Positions 33,910-44,227 are shown, counted from the stretch's first letter. The stretch is 64,000 bases of DNA from CAIYXB01 sp038146805 (GCA_038146805.1 JAYQSH010000008.1:23669-87668); one strand, 5' to 3'. The notes: generated from the sequence alone by a model not told the origin. Numbers and translations: made by a program.

Positions 33910-35025
33910 GTGAATACAAACAGTTTAACCTTAGACACTCAAAATAACTCTACGATATCTAATAAAATTGATTTGCAAGAAGCGCTCACCTTTGATGACG
34001 TTTTGCTTGTGCCTCAATATTCAGATATTGAACATAGAGCCGAGGTTTCAATCAACACAAAAATTTTACCCGGTATTGAATTAACTCAGCCCTTTGTAGC
34101 GGCGAACATGGATACAGTAACTGAAGCTAATATGGCTTTTTCTATGGCAAAATTTGGTGCAACTGCAGTTTTACATAGATATATGAATATTGAACAGATG
34201 CTTGCACAAATAAATGAATATGAGCAACTCTTTAAAGAAGAAAATATTGCAATGAAACCACTTATAGTTTCAATAGGTGTACATGATAATGAAAGAATTG
34301 AAGCAGCGTTTAAAGCTGGAGTAAGACATTTTTGTATTGATGTTGCACATGGTCATCACGCCCTTGTCAAAAAAACCATCGAAACATTGCGCAATAATTA
34401 TGCAGACCAAATTGGTATTATTGCTGGAAATATCGCAAGCTATCAAGCGGCAAAAGATTTATTAAACTGGGGAGCAGATTGTATCAAAGTAGGTATTGGT
34501 CCGGGTTCTGTCTGCACAACAAGAATCAAAACTGGTTCTGGCTATCCACAGCTTTCTGCGGTCATACAAGCTCATCAAGCAAGACAAGAGTTTATGCAAG
34601 CAACAAACAAAGAAGCTTTTATTATTGCTGATGGCGGTATAAAAGTATATGGTGATATAGCCAAAGCAATTGCAGCAGGCGCAGATGCAGTTATGATGGG
34701 TTCGATTTTTTCTGGATGTAAAGAAACACCGGGCACTGTTTGGAGAAACGAAAAAGAAGAAATGACCAAAAATTATCGCGGCATGGCTTCGGCTCCGGCG
34801 CAATGTGATTTTGGTATTGATGATATCAACGAAGAAGGTGTTGCACTCACAGTAAAATACAAAGGTAGTATTAGACATATATTGCCAAGAATGGCAAAAG
34901 GACTAAGATCAGGACTGAGCTACAGTGGCTCTCGTACTATCAAAGAGTTTCAAGAAAAATCAAGATTTATTAGGGTTACTAACTCTTCAATTATCGAAGG
35001 TAAGCCGCATAAGGCACTTGTTTAA
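33910..35025 (+). CDS. guaB: IMP dehydrogenase-like protein without CBS domains
   Basis: IMPDH converts IMP to XMP in guanine nucleotide synthesis. The 371-residue protein has the (beta/alpha)8 barrel: LTFDDVLLVPQYSD at the N-terminus, the catalytic loop VGIGPGSVCTTRIKTGSGYPQLSAV with its Cys near residue 201, ADGGIKVYGDIAKAIAAGADAVMMGS, and KNYRGMASA. There are no CBS domains between the barrel segments, so it is about 115 residues shorter than most IMPDHs. The mobile flap reads EEGVALTVKYKGS; the Arg-Tyr pair of typical IMPDH (RVPYKG) is not present, which leaves GMP reductase as an alternative. GTG start. Confidence 0.82.
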   Translation: MNTNSLTLDTQNNSTISNKIDLQEALTFDDVLLVPQYSDIEHRAEVSINTKILPGIELTQPFVAANMDTVTEANMAFSMAKFGATAVLHRYMNIEQMLAQINEYEQLFKEENIAMKPLIVSIGVHDNERIEAAFKAGVRHFCIDVAHGHHALVKKTIETLRNNYADQIGIIAGNIASYQAAKDLLNWGADCIKVGIGPGSVCTTRIKTGSGYPQLSAVIQAHQARQEFMQATNKEAFIIADGGIKVYGDIAKAIAAGADAVMMGSIFSGCKETPGTVWRNEKEEMTKNYRGMASAPAQCDFGIDDINEEGVALTVKYKGSIRHILPRMAKGLRSGLSYSGSRTIKEFQEKSRFIRVTNSSIIEGKPHKALV

Positions 35026-35786
35026 ATATTGGGTTCTAAAACAGAATATTGAATTTCATTTGCTCTTTTAGTTGCATAATGAATTAAATTTTTATCTAAG
35101 TTTTCAATATTTGCACTTAAAAACTCTTCTAAGCTTTGAGCTTTACCTGAACTAATATTAAAAATACCTTGAAGCTGGTTTTCGATTACCTTTACAATTT
35201 TTTCACTACAAGAATCTATATCAATAAAATCTCTAATAAGTTCATTTGCATGTTCACAATTTAAAGTAAGGTATTGATTATTTTCAAGCTTATTTTTTGC
35301 AATTGAAAAAAAGTTTTTTTGTGAAAACTCTTTGCCATAAGGGTTTGACACTCTTAAAATTGCATGATTTTTAAATGCCGCTTTTATAAAATTTTCTAAT
35401 CTAAGTTTATTAAAGCCATAAGTATTGATAGGACGTGTTGCACTTTCAATGTTGACAACAGTTCCAGCCCCTTCACCATAAACAGCGGCAGAAGAAATAA
35501 AGACCAAAAAAGTATCTTTGTGTATTTGAGTTAAAAATTTTAATTCAGATTCGTTATCATTTAAATAAGCACAGTGCACAATAGTATTGATTTGAGAAAA
35601 ATCAATTTCATAATATTCTGATAGATCTAACTCTTTAAGCTTAAAATCATATTTTTGTTGAAGCCTATCTAACTTAAAACTACGATCACAAAGAATTATT
35701 TCATCAAAATTTTGCAGTTTTAATTTATTGAGAACATGCGAAGCAATATATCCTGTTGCACCAGTTATTAGTAGCTTATTTGACAT
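35022..35786 (-). CDS. NAD-dependent epimerase/dehydratase (extended SDR)
   Basis: The 254-residue protein has the Rossmann motif TGATGYIASHVL near residues 7-18, IVHCAYLND, the catalytic Ser region VFISSAAVYGEG and the YxxxK pair in NTYGFNKLRLE. These are typical of UDP-sugar epimerases, though the protein is shorter than GalE. It is convergent with the IMPDH-like gene (4-base overlap) and sits 16 bases beyond the stop of the glycogen-synthase/phosphorylase gene on the same strand, consistent with a sugar-nucleotide role. Confidence 0.85.
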   Translation of the reverse strand: MSNKLLITGATGYIASHVLNKLKLQNFDEIILCDRSFKLDRLQQKYDFKLKELDLSEYYEIDFSQINTIVHCAYLNDNESELKFLTQIHKDTFLVFISSAAVYGEGAGTVVNIESATRPINTYGFNKLRLENFIKAAFKNHAILRVSNPYGKEFSQKNFFSIAKNKLENNQYLTLNCEHANELIRDFIDIDSCSEKIVKVIENQLQGIFNISSGKAQSLEEFLSANIENLDKNLIHYATKRANEIQYSVLEPNI

Positions 35787-35802
35787 CTTTAGTTTATAAG
35801 GC

Positions 35803-38800
35803 TTAAGACTTTATAGATTCAAGACCTTGTCTTATCACACCCATATAAAGCTTAACATTATAATCTTCAAGCATTCTTCTTGCGCTAAATTCTTTACCAA
35901 CATATGCAATAGATCTTTTCATTCTATCAAGCCATTGGTCAGAATAGCCTTGCTCATTTTTAGCGTAATAATCAGGAACAATAGTTTCCGTAAGCATTTT
36001 ATAAATCGAATCACTTTCATTATCCAAAACAAATGCTTCATCATCACTTTCACAAGGTGTAATTTTCCAACCAATATCTTCAATTGGTGTTTCATAAACC
36101 CAACCATCAGGAATTGATAAATTCAAAACTCCACTAGCAGCAGCTTTCATACCACTTGTACCGCAAGCTTCTTTACCCATAATTGGGTTATTTAGCCAAA
36201 CATCGCAACCATTAGTAAGCAAACGTCCAGTATGCATATTATAGTTTTCAATAATTAACAATTTACCAAGTAACCTTTCATCTTCAACATGACGATAAAT
36301 TTCTTGAATTATTTCTTTACCCTTACCATCAGCAGGATGCGACATACCAGCAAAAACAAAAACAACAGGTGTTTCAGAGGAATTTACTATCTCAATTAAT
36401 TTACTAATATCTCTAAGTAAAAGATTCGCACGTTTATAAGAAGCAAATCTTCTAGCGAAACCAACTAACAAAACATCTTCTGAAAGACTATCAAGAATTT
36501 TAGTTATTTTGTCTAAACTCAAACCTCGACGCACATAATCATTTTTGATATGTTGATGTAGATAGCTCAGTAACTCTTTTTTGTGAGTTTGATGTGCTTG
36601 CCAAAGTACTTGATTTTGTACTTGATTTATTTGCTCTGGACAAAGCTCATAACCTTCTTCGCCATAAGAATTAGAACAAAGCTTGCGAACTTCACGAGCT
36701 TGCCAAGTTGGCATATGTACACCGTTTGTAACATAACCTAAATATTTTTCCTCATTCGGTAGCAAATGTTGCCACATTTCTTTACTAACAATTCCATGTA
36801 ATTTTGATACACCATTAGCTTTTTTTGCAACATTGAAAGCAAGAACCGTCATAGAAAACTCGTCAGCTTTATCTGGATTTTTACCCATCGCAATAAAGTC
36901 TTCAATAGGCATGTGCATATTGTCACAAAACTTTTTAAACATTTTACGCACCAAATCATTACTAAAAGCCTCATTTCCAGCAGGTACTGGAGTATGAGTA
37001 GTAAAGATTGTTGAATCTTTAATGGCAGCAATTGCAGCATCTCTTGAATAGCCTTGTTGAAAATATCTACGCATTAATTCAACAGCCATAAAAGCACAAT
37101 GACCCTCGTTAAGATGATATATAGATGGATTAATACCAAGTACATCTTTTAACAGCCTTAAACTAGCAACACCAATCAGGTATTCTTGTTTTATACGAGC
37201 CTCTCTATCACCGACATATAGATTAGAAGTAATAGAACGATCATCAGGATGATTTTCATCAACATCTGAATCAAACATAAACAAAGCGATTCTACCAACT
37301 CTTACTAAAAGCACTCTAGACCAAACTGTTCTATCTGGAAATTCAACAGGAATTTTCACAGGCTCACCAGAATTATTTAGTAACAAATCCATAGGCAAAT
37401 CACGCCAATCTTGAGCAGGATAATGTTCAATTTGTTGTCCATCATGATTTATTTCTTGAATGAAATATCCATTTTTATAAAACAAACCTATTCCAATTAG
37501 ATTTACATCCAAATCACTTGCAGCTTTTAAGTGATCACCAGCAAGAATGCCTAAACCACCAGAATAACTTCTAATGGATTCATGTAAACCAAATTCCATA
37601 GACATGTATGCAATAGAAGGTCTTTCTAAATCAATAAGAGAATTCACAGAAATCTCTCCCATGTAATCCATCAAGCGAGCATGTACTTTATCTAATTTCT
37701 CTTTGAATTCATTAGACTCAGCAAGCTCTCTAATTTCAGGAGCAGGAATATTTTTGAGCATCAAAACAGGATTATGATTAAAGTACTCCCAAAGATCAGG
37801 ATTGATTGATCTAAAAAGTTCTATTGCTTCATCATCCCAAGTCCACCACAGATTATAAACAACATCATTAAGTTTAGAAATACCATGAGGTAAAGCTGTA
37901 GACATTGTAAAGCATCTCAAATCCAAACTACCGGGCTGAATACTACAACGAGCTCCAGAAAAAGGATTAGAGCTAAGCAAAGTCTGCATGCCCCTATGTT
38001 GCGCTTTACCAAAAGCTATATCATAAGCAAGTGAATAATCAGCAAAAATATTTTGCCAAGAAACAGCATCTCGAATCAAATTAGTTTGTTCAAGAATTTT
38101 TTCTTGATCTTGTTTTTCTGTAAGTTTTTGATAAATAACTTCTGAAAGTTCATCAAGCGCGTCTTCATAACTTCTGTTTTTTCTTTTAAGAACAGTAATC
38201 ATATCGCCAAAGTCATGATCATGAACCTTACTCCAGTAGCCAAAGCCAGCCAAATCGGAGGTAACCGTTGGCACAGCATTAACAACACTTTCCATTGGTG
38301 TATAACCCCAAGGCTCATAAAAAGATGGAAATAAACTCAAATCACAAGCTGATAATAAATCATTGTATTCAATATTGAAAATACCATCTCTACCATCAAG
38401 ATACAAAGAAGACAAAACTAAATTCACATTTGAATCTTTTTTATCTAAACCAAAATGTTTTGTAGCATTAATAATTGGATCATGTTCAGCATTATAAACA
38501 GCATTTATAGCAATTGGTCTAAAGTTTGCATCAGATGATTTTGGTAATTTGTAATTTTCATAATGCAAATGATCCGCACAAATTGTATAAAGCATTAAAA
38601 CCTTAGGCATTTTACTTTTGTATTTTTTTTGTAAACGCGACAAAGCTTCTAAACTAATGTCATAGCCTTTGTTTTTATACTCATAACGACCTGAAGCAAT
38701 AATAATTTTTGTATCATCTTCAAGGGTCTCACCTAAGAACTCAGAACATAAATTTAAAATTTTTGCTCTAGTTTTTTGACGTTTTTCCTGTGGAAACTCA

Positions 38801-39588
38801 AAATCAGATTTTGAATTCATACCGTTATAAACTATTAAATCTGGTTTTTTATCAAGTACCTGAAATGCTTCTGTACCTGTAATTTCGCTTACTGTAGTAA
38901 AACAATCCGCATGTTGTGCAGAACTTTTTTCCATTGAGTGTTTAGAAACAATACCCAGTTGATAAGCTCTCTCTAAATTTTTGGTTTTGTCTTCTAAGGT
39001 TTTATAGTAGTTACTATCTCTATGTGCAAGAGCTCTTCCTAGCATAGTTGCATGAGTCGTAAACACAGTTCCAAGTTTTGGCAAATTTTTCTTTAAATAT
39101 AATAAGCCTGCTCCACACATCCACTCATGGAAATGTGCAACACCATAATCTCTGTAATCAATCAATTGAGTTTTGACAATTTGCTCAATAACTTCAGCCG
39201 CCGCAGTAGAAAATAAAACAGGCTCGATATAATCCCAACCACCACCATAGGAATCAACAGCAAATTCTTCCCAATAAGTATAAAGTAAACGATCAATATT
39301 AAATCTTTCTTTGAAGCCAGAAACTAAGATTACTCTTGGACTGCCCTGAATATTCCATCTACCAAAGCGGCAATGTAATCCAACGGCTTCTAATTGAGTT
39401 TTGATTGTTCTAAAAAATTCATCTTCAACTTCTTTAAACTCATGTCCATCTTGACCTAAATCAGGACCTATTGTTATATAAGCATCGCCAAATGCTTTGA
39501 CCGCTTCTTGGGCTTTAGTGCTAATAACTGTATGAATACCACCAACCTTGTTACACACTTCCCAGCTAACTTCAAATAAATATTTCAT
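35803..39588 (-). CDS. Fused glycogen synthase (GT3-like) / alpha-glucan phosphorylase (GT35)
   Basis: Two complete enzymes are joined. Residues ~1-540 start KYLFEVSWEVCNKVGGIHTV and contain SLFPSFYEPWGYTPMESVV, the eukaryote-like glycogen synthase pattern. Residues ~590-1255 are an alpha-glucan phosphorylase: IAYMSMEFGLHESIRSYSGG, HLNEGHCAF, GFARRFASYKRANLLL and the pyridoxal-phosphate segment EACGTSGMKAA. The fusion would both build and phosphorolyse alpha-1,4-glucan. I chose ATG 39588 (1261 residues): it follows AAAAGGC, lies 16 bases after the upstream gene, and starts at the conserved motif. The same fusion is known in Bacteroidetes. Confidence 0.9.
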   Translation of the reverse strand: MKYLFEVSWEVCNKVGGIHTVISTKAQEAVKAFGDAYITIGPDLGQDGHEFKEVEDEFFRTIKTQLEAVGLHCRFGRWNIQGSPRVILVSGFKERFNIDRLLYTYWEEFAVDSYGGGWDYIEPVLFSTAAAEVIEQIVKTQLIDYRDYGVAHFHEWMCGAGLLYLKKNLPKLGTVFTTHATMLGRALAHRDSNYYKTLEDKTKNLERAYQLGIVSKHSMEKSSAQHADCFTTVSEITGTEAFQVLDKKPDLIVYNGMNSKSDFEFPQEKRQKTRAKILNLCSEFLGETLEDDTKIIIASGRYEYKNKGYDISLEALSRLQKKYKSKMPKVLMLYTICADHLHYENYKLPKSSDANFRPIAINAVYNAEHDPIINATKHFGLDKKDSNVNLVLSSLYLDGRDGIFNIEYNDLLSACDLSLFPSFYEPWGYTPMESVVNAVPTVTSDLAGFGYWSKVHDHDFGDMITVLKRKNRSYEDALDELSEVIYQKLTEKQDQEKILEQTNLIRDAVSWQNIFADYSLAYDIAFGKAQHRGMQTLLSSNPFSGARCSIQPGSLDLRCFTMSTALPHGISKLNDVVYNLWWTWDDEAIELFRSINPDLWEYFNHNPVLMLKNIPAPEIRELAESNEFKEKLDKVHARLMDYMGEISVNSLIDLERPSIAYMSMEFGLHESIRSYSGGLGILAGDHLKAASDLDVNLIGIGLFYKNGYFIQEINHDGQQIEHYPAQDWRDLPMDLLLNNSGEPVKIPVEFPDRTVWSRVLLVRVGRIALFMFDSDVDENHPDDRSITSNLYVGDREARIKQEYLIGVASLRLLKDVLGINPSIYHLNEGHCAFMAVELMRRYFQQGYSRDAAIAAIKDSTIFTTHTPVPAGNEAFSNDLVRKMFKKFCDNMHMPIEDFIAMGKNPDKADEFSMTVLAFNVAKKANGVSKLHGIVSKEMWQHLLPNEEKYLGYVTNGVHMPTWQAREVRKLCSNSYGEEGYELCPEQINQVQNQVLWQAHQTHKKELLSYLHQHIKNDYVRRGLSLDKITKILDSLSEDVLLVGFARRFASYKRANLLLRDISKLIEIVNSSETPVVFVFAGMSHPADGKGKEIIQEIYRHVEDERLLGKLLIIENYNMHTGRLLTNGCDVWLNNPIMGKEACGTSGMKAAASGVLNLSIPDGWVYETPIEDIGWKITPCESDDEAFVLDNESDSIYKMLTETIVPDYYAKNEQGYSDQWLDRMKRSIAYVGKEFSARRMLEDYNVKLYMGVIRQGLESIKS

Positions 39589-39604
39589 TTTTTGCCTTTT
39601 TTCT

Positions 39605-40867
39605 TTAAGCCAGTATAGGCTCTTTTTGTTTAGACCCAAGTTTTCCAGTAAACAAGCGTTTCTTTTTACGAACGGTTGTTTTCTCTAGAGCTTCTAATCT
39701 ATTCTCAAAGTCTCTAAGCACATGTTGATAATTTATGTAAGCCTCATATGGAGTGTTATATGGGTTAAAGTACTTATGCACATCGCCATCAGCGAAGTAT
39801 TTAGTACACATATAGTAGAAATGGTCTGAAGTAAGTAGAGCTTGCCACGTATTGATCATGTCTTCATTTTCAGTAGCATAGACCCTTGATTCAAGAGCAT
39901 AGATCTTTTCAAGGCTATCATCTTGCAAATGGTTACCCATCCACGCTGAAAGATCTCTTTCAGAATCTGCCCAAGAAATATAAAATGGGGCCGCAATATA
40001 ATCGCGCACTTGATATTTTTCGATCACTTCGCTAGGCGTAGCAAAATCAAAACTTGGATGTCTCATAATTCGATCTGGTAAAACTTTCATAAAATCAAAG
40101 ATTCCAGAATCTGCCCATTGGTGTTCACCGAATGTTTCATAATCCATAAATAAATTTATTGTTTCAGCATTACCATCCATACTATGAACCCATGAAGAGA
40201 ATTTTTCTGAAGTTAGAGGGTGATCCTCCCATGCTTGATTAGAAAATCTAAAAGCAATATCATCCGACAAACTATAATTTTTCATCAAGAGTTTTATACC
40301 AGTTGAAGAAACAGGTTTATAAACAAAATTTGAGTTTTTCCATCCTAAAACTTTTTCGGTACCTTCAGCGATAATTGCCTTGTATCCCTCTTCATCAGCG
40401 ACTCTCGCTATATAGTCGTTATATATTAATTCTGTATTTCTAAATACTTTAGGAATATAATTAAACTCTGATTTCATTAGTTCTCTGTGTTTATTAATTT
40501 GTCTTCTGAATTCTTTTTCAGAATAAACAGCACTTAAACTGTGATAGAAAGTCTCTCCTAAAAGTTCAACACAACCTGTGTTAACTAAATCTTTAAACGA
40601 TTGCAAAGTTTCTGGACTATAGATTTTCATTTGTTCAATACAAACTCCAGAAATCGAAAATGCAACTTTAAATTTACCTTGATGTTCATGAATCAAATCA
40701 AGTAAAAGTTTATTCATGGGTAAGTAACATTTGTTTGCAACTTTTTGCATGATCTGACAATTCGCATCATCATCTTCATATAGATGGGAATTATTAATAT
40801 CAAAAATTGTATACTTACGTAATCTTTTTGGTTGATGAACTTGAAAATAAAAACAAATACTAGGCAT
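39605..40867 (-). CDS. Glycoside hydrolase family 57 alpha-amylase/glucanotransferase
   Basis: The 420-residue GH57 enzyme begins FYFQVHQPKRLRKY (the conserved HQP). It contains the GETFYHSLS segment with the putative catalytic Glu, and MDYETFGEHQW near residue 245, the family region that carries the acid Asp. It probably trims or rearranges alpha-glucan in the cytoplasm; no signal peptide is present. It overlaps the upstream GT4 gene by eight bases and is followed by the synthase/phosphorylase, so the three form one operon. Confidence 0.9.
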   Translation of the reverse strand: MPSICFYFQVHQPKRLRKYTIFDINNSHLYEDDDANCQIMQKVANKCYLPMNKLLLDLIHEHQGKFKVAFSISGVCIEQMKIYSPETLQSFKDLVNTGCVELLGETFYHSLSAVYSEKEFRRQINKHRELMKSEFNYIPKVFRNTELIYNDYIARVADEEGYKAIIAEGTEKVLGWKNSNFVYKPVSSTGIKLLMKNYSLSDDIAFRFSNQAWEDHPLTSEKFSSWVHSMDGNAETINLFMDYETFGEHQWADSGIFDFMKVLPDRIMRHPSFDFATPSEVIEKYQVRDYIAAPFYISWADSERDLSAWMGNHLQDDSLEKIYALESRVYATENEDMINTWQALLTSDHFYYMCTKYFADGDVHKYFNPYNTPYEAYINYQHVLRDFENRLEALEKTTVRKKKRLFTGKLGSKQKEPILA

Positions 40868-42176
40868 AACTGTACTCTATCATCATATTATAAATGCTAG
40901 AAATTTTTTGTGCAGAATTTTTCCACTGAATATTTTTTAATTCTTCTGTTGCTAGTTCAATTAATTGTTTGTTTAAACCATTATAGTTAACGGCAGCAAC
41001 TATTTGATTTGCAAGTTCATGGGTATCCCAAAAATCGACTTTAAGTGCGTTTTGTAAAACCTCAGAAACACCTGATTGTTTTGACATTAAGACAGGCACA
41101 TCATAAAGAACCGCTTCTAGACTTGATATGCCAAAAGGCTCAGAGACACTCGGCATTACATAAAGATCACTTGCTCTAAAGAGCGCTTCGACTTCTTCGC
41201 GGTTTAAAAATCCAGTAAAATGCACTTTATTACCTATACGCAATTCTGCCGCTCTTTCAATCAATCGGGTTGTCATATCACCGTTACCAGCAATAACAAA
41301 AGTAATATCTTTTTCTTTTTCAAGAACTTTAGCCGCCGCCTCCAAAAAATAATCAGGACCTTTTTGATGAGTTACTCTACCTAAAAAAAGTACTAATTTC
41401 TCTCCCTCTTGTTTTTTTACTAGCTTTAAATTAACTCTTTTGGGTTGAGATTTTGAAACAGCATTATGAACAACTTCGATTTTATCGGGGTTTATATGAT
41501 ACTTATTAACAATATTGTTTTTTGTAAAATAACTAACCGCAATAATCTTATCAGCTTGTTCTAATCCATATTTTTCTATGTTGTAAACACTAGGGTTAGT
41601 ATTATCACCAGATCGATCTGTTTCTAGAGCATGTACATGGTAAATAAGAGGCTTATTTGAATGTCTACGAGCCTCAATGCCAGCAAGTATAGTCATCCAG
41701 TCATGGCAATGAATGACATCATGTTCAACTTCTTTTGCAATAAAACCAGATATATAAGAGTAACGTGAAACTTCATCCAAAAGGTTTTTGCCATAATTGC
41801 CACTTATATTAAGTCGATAAGATTTAGAATGTTCGTCGTAACTTGCATGTTTTTCAATGAAATTAATTTGTTCCAAATAAGCTTCTTCAGTTATATAAGG
41901 AAACAATAAAGAATCAATTTGGTGCAACTTAACATTGTCAACAAAATGTTCAGCTACTTGCAAAAGTTGTTTTTCTGTTACTGCAACTTCAGAAGAGTTT
42001 ATTAATTTTAGATGTTGATTTTCGTTAGATGTTTTGCCACAAAAACTTGGTAACACAAAATTTATAGTGACTCCAAGCTCGCTGAGTGACTTAGTTATGT
42101 CGTAACACGCAATACCTAGTCCCCCGCTAATAAAAGGAGGAAATTCCCAACCATACATCAAAACTTTTTGAGCCAT
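40860..42176 (-). CDS. Glycosyltransferase family 4 (glycogen-synthase-like)
   Basis: The 438-residue GT-B enzyme starts KVLMYGWEFPPFISGGLGIA, the 'E.pP...GGl' donor-site pattern. A VIHCHDWMTILAG segment follows, then VLFLGRVTHQKGPDYFLEAA, and the C-terminal YVMPSVSEPFGISSLEAV with the EPFG and conserved Glu of GT4. It probably extends or initiates alpha-glucan from a nucleotide sugar. It is the first gene of the minus-strand glucan operon and is divergent from the debranching-enzyme gene by about 58 bases. Confidence 0.9.
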   Translation of the reverse strand: MAQKVLMYGWEFPPFISGGLGIACYDITKSLSELGVTINFVLPSFCGKTSNENQHLKLINSSEVAVTEKQLLQVAEHFVDNVKLHQIDSLLFPYITEEAYLEQINFIEKHASYDEHSKSYRLNISGNYGKNLLDEVSRYSYISGFIAKEVEHDVIHCHDWMTILAGIEARRHSNKPLIYHVHALETDRSGDNTNPSVYNIEKYGLEQADKIIAVSYFTKNNIVNKYHINPDKIEVVHNAVSKSQPKRVNLKLVKKQEGEKLVLFLGRVTHQKGPDYFLEAAAKVLEKEKDITFVIAGNGDMTTRLIERAAELRIGNKVHFTGFLNREEVEALFRASDLYVMPSVSEPFGISSLEAVLYDVPVLMSKQSGVSEVLQNALKVDFWDTHELANQIVAAVNYNGLNKQLIELATEELKNIQWKNSAQKISSIYNMMIEYSYA

Positions 42177-42234
42177 AAGACTATAGAATATATTATAGGT
42201 TGTAAAATAGAAAAAAGGATATTTTTTAATTATT

Positions 42235-44226
42235 ATGAATGAACTTATGGAAAGAAAAGAACTAAATCTTGAAAGTATTAGTTTAGCTATGGCTACAGAA
42301 TGGCTTGAAACTAATAAACTAGGGTCTTATGCTTCAAGCACTGTCAGTCTTTGTCACACTCGTAAATATCATGGCTTATTTGTAAAAGCCTCTAAACAAA
42401 GCCACACAAAGAACTGTTTTATTATCAAAGTTTGATGAAAATTTGACTATTGATGAGTCAAGTTTTTGTTTATCTCACCATTTCTATCAGCCTGCCGTTC
42501 ACATACCAATGGAAGAACAATACCAAGCAAAATTTGATAATGAGTTATACCCAAGCTCTGAATTAAAAAATAAAACCTTTGAATTAAATAGAAGCATCTT
42601 GATGCTCGATAAAAAAAATACTGTTTTAATTAACTATGATTTTAAAAAAATAAAAAGTACAAAAGCAAGTTTGAGTTTAAAGCCCTTAACTGCTTTTAGA
42701 GACTTTCATCATGTTTTAAATGAAAATGAAAATGTTCAATTTGAATTCACTGAGGTTGAGAACGGAGTTTTAATAACTAGCTCAAATTCAAATGAGAAAT
42801 TATATATTCAAGCAAATTGTGCCCTTGCTATTAATAAAATATCTCAATGGTACAAAAACTTTTGGTTAACAGAAGAACAAAAGAGGGGCTATCCAAGTAT
42901 TGAAGATTTGTTTTCTTGTGTTGAATTTGTCATAGACCTCAACGAAAACAAAAATTTTATAATCAGTGTTTCAAGTGAAGAGCAAAAAACTCAAGATTTA
43001 AATAAATCTTGGCAAAAAGAAATTAATAATAGAAAACATACTTTAACTACGATTGATAAACTTTCAAGTATCAAAAACGAAGCCAAATCTTTGTTGAACA
43101 GACTTGAAAAAGCACGCAAAGATTTTATTATAGAAATTGCAAAAGATGAATATTCAATTTTAGCTGGCTACCATTGGTTTAATTCTTGGGGCAGAGATAC
43201 TTTTATTTCAGCACCCGGATTATTACTGAATAGCAACGATGAAAATAAATTCTTGAAAATATTAAAACCATATCTAGCTTTAAGTAAAAATGGAGTGCTA
43301 CCGAATATGACTGGAGCATCAAAAGATGACTCAGCATACAACTGCATTGATTCATCTTTATGGATGTTTTGGGCTTTAAGTAAATTTAAAGACAAACTAA
43401 CTAAAGCTGAAATAGATAAAATTTGGCTGGATTTAAAAGAAATTTATTTGGCTTATTTTTTTGAAAAAGCACCCGGCGTTAAAATGTTAGATTCAGGTTT
43501 ACTTGAAACTGGCTCACCAACAGACACTATGTCTTGGATGGATGCTATGGTTGATGGTAAAGCCGCAAGTCCACGTTATGGCATGCTTGTTGAAATTAAT
43601 GCTCTTTGGTATAACGCCAACTCCTTAATGCATCAACTAGCAAAAGATTGTTTTGACGTAGATATTGAAGAGCTAACTAAAAGAACACTTAAAAACTTAA
43701 ATTAAATTTTGTGCAAACTTTCTGGTTAGAAACTGAAGGCTACTTTGCTGATTACGTTTCAAAAGACGGTATCAATAAACAACTCAGACCAAATCAACTC
43801 TTTGCACTTGCTATAGATTGTATAGAAGTTGATGACGAAAAAGCTTGTAGGGCAATTTTAAATATTACAGAAGATTTAATAACACCATTTGGCTTAAGAA
43901 CATTAAGTCATAAAGATAGTGCTTTTCAAGCTCGATATGAAGGCGATGGCAAAAACAGAGATACTGCCTATCATAACGGAACAGTTTGGCCTTGGTTAAT
44001 TGGTGCCTATAGCGATGCTATTTTAAGGTACTCAAAAGACGCAAATAAAGCAAAAAACAATTTAAAAGATTTGCTATTAAATTTTGAAATCCACTTAGAT
44101 GAAGCTGGTTTAAATTCAATATCTGAAGTTTTTGATGCTACTGAACCTTTTGAGGCAAGAGGGTGCATTGCACAAGCATGGAGTGTTTCAGAACTTAGAC
44201 GTGCTTTATTAAATATCACAAAATAA
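42235..44226 (+). CDS. Glycogen debranching enzyme (amylo-alpha-1,6-glucosidase), broken twice
   Basis: Three consecutive open frames (42235-42435, 42443-43705, 43711-44226) code one GDE-type enzyme of about 660 residues. The N-terminal part reads EWLETNKLGSYASSTVSLCHTRKYHGLFV. The frame then shifts near 42407-42412 (restored reading RTVLLSKFDENLTIDESSF) and again near 43691-43705 (restored reading NFVQTFWLETEGYF). The catalytic part includes YHWFNSWGRDTFISAPGLLL, TDTMSWMDAMVDGKAASPRYG and NRDTAYHNGTVWPWLIGAY. It would remove alpha-1,6 branches with the adjacent glucan enzymes. Both shifts lie in or beside short A/T runs, so a sequencing origin is plausible. Confidence 0.82.
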
Positions 44227-44227
44227 A

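Noticed and set aside
34462..34878. 138-codon minus-strand frame inside guaB
   Set aside because: Cys/His/Phe-rich antisense shadow of the well conserved IMPDH-like gene.
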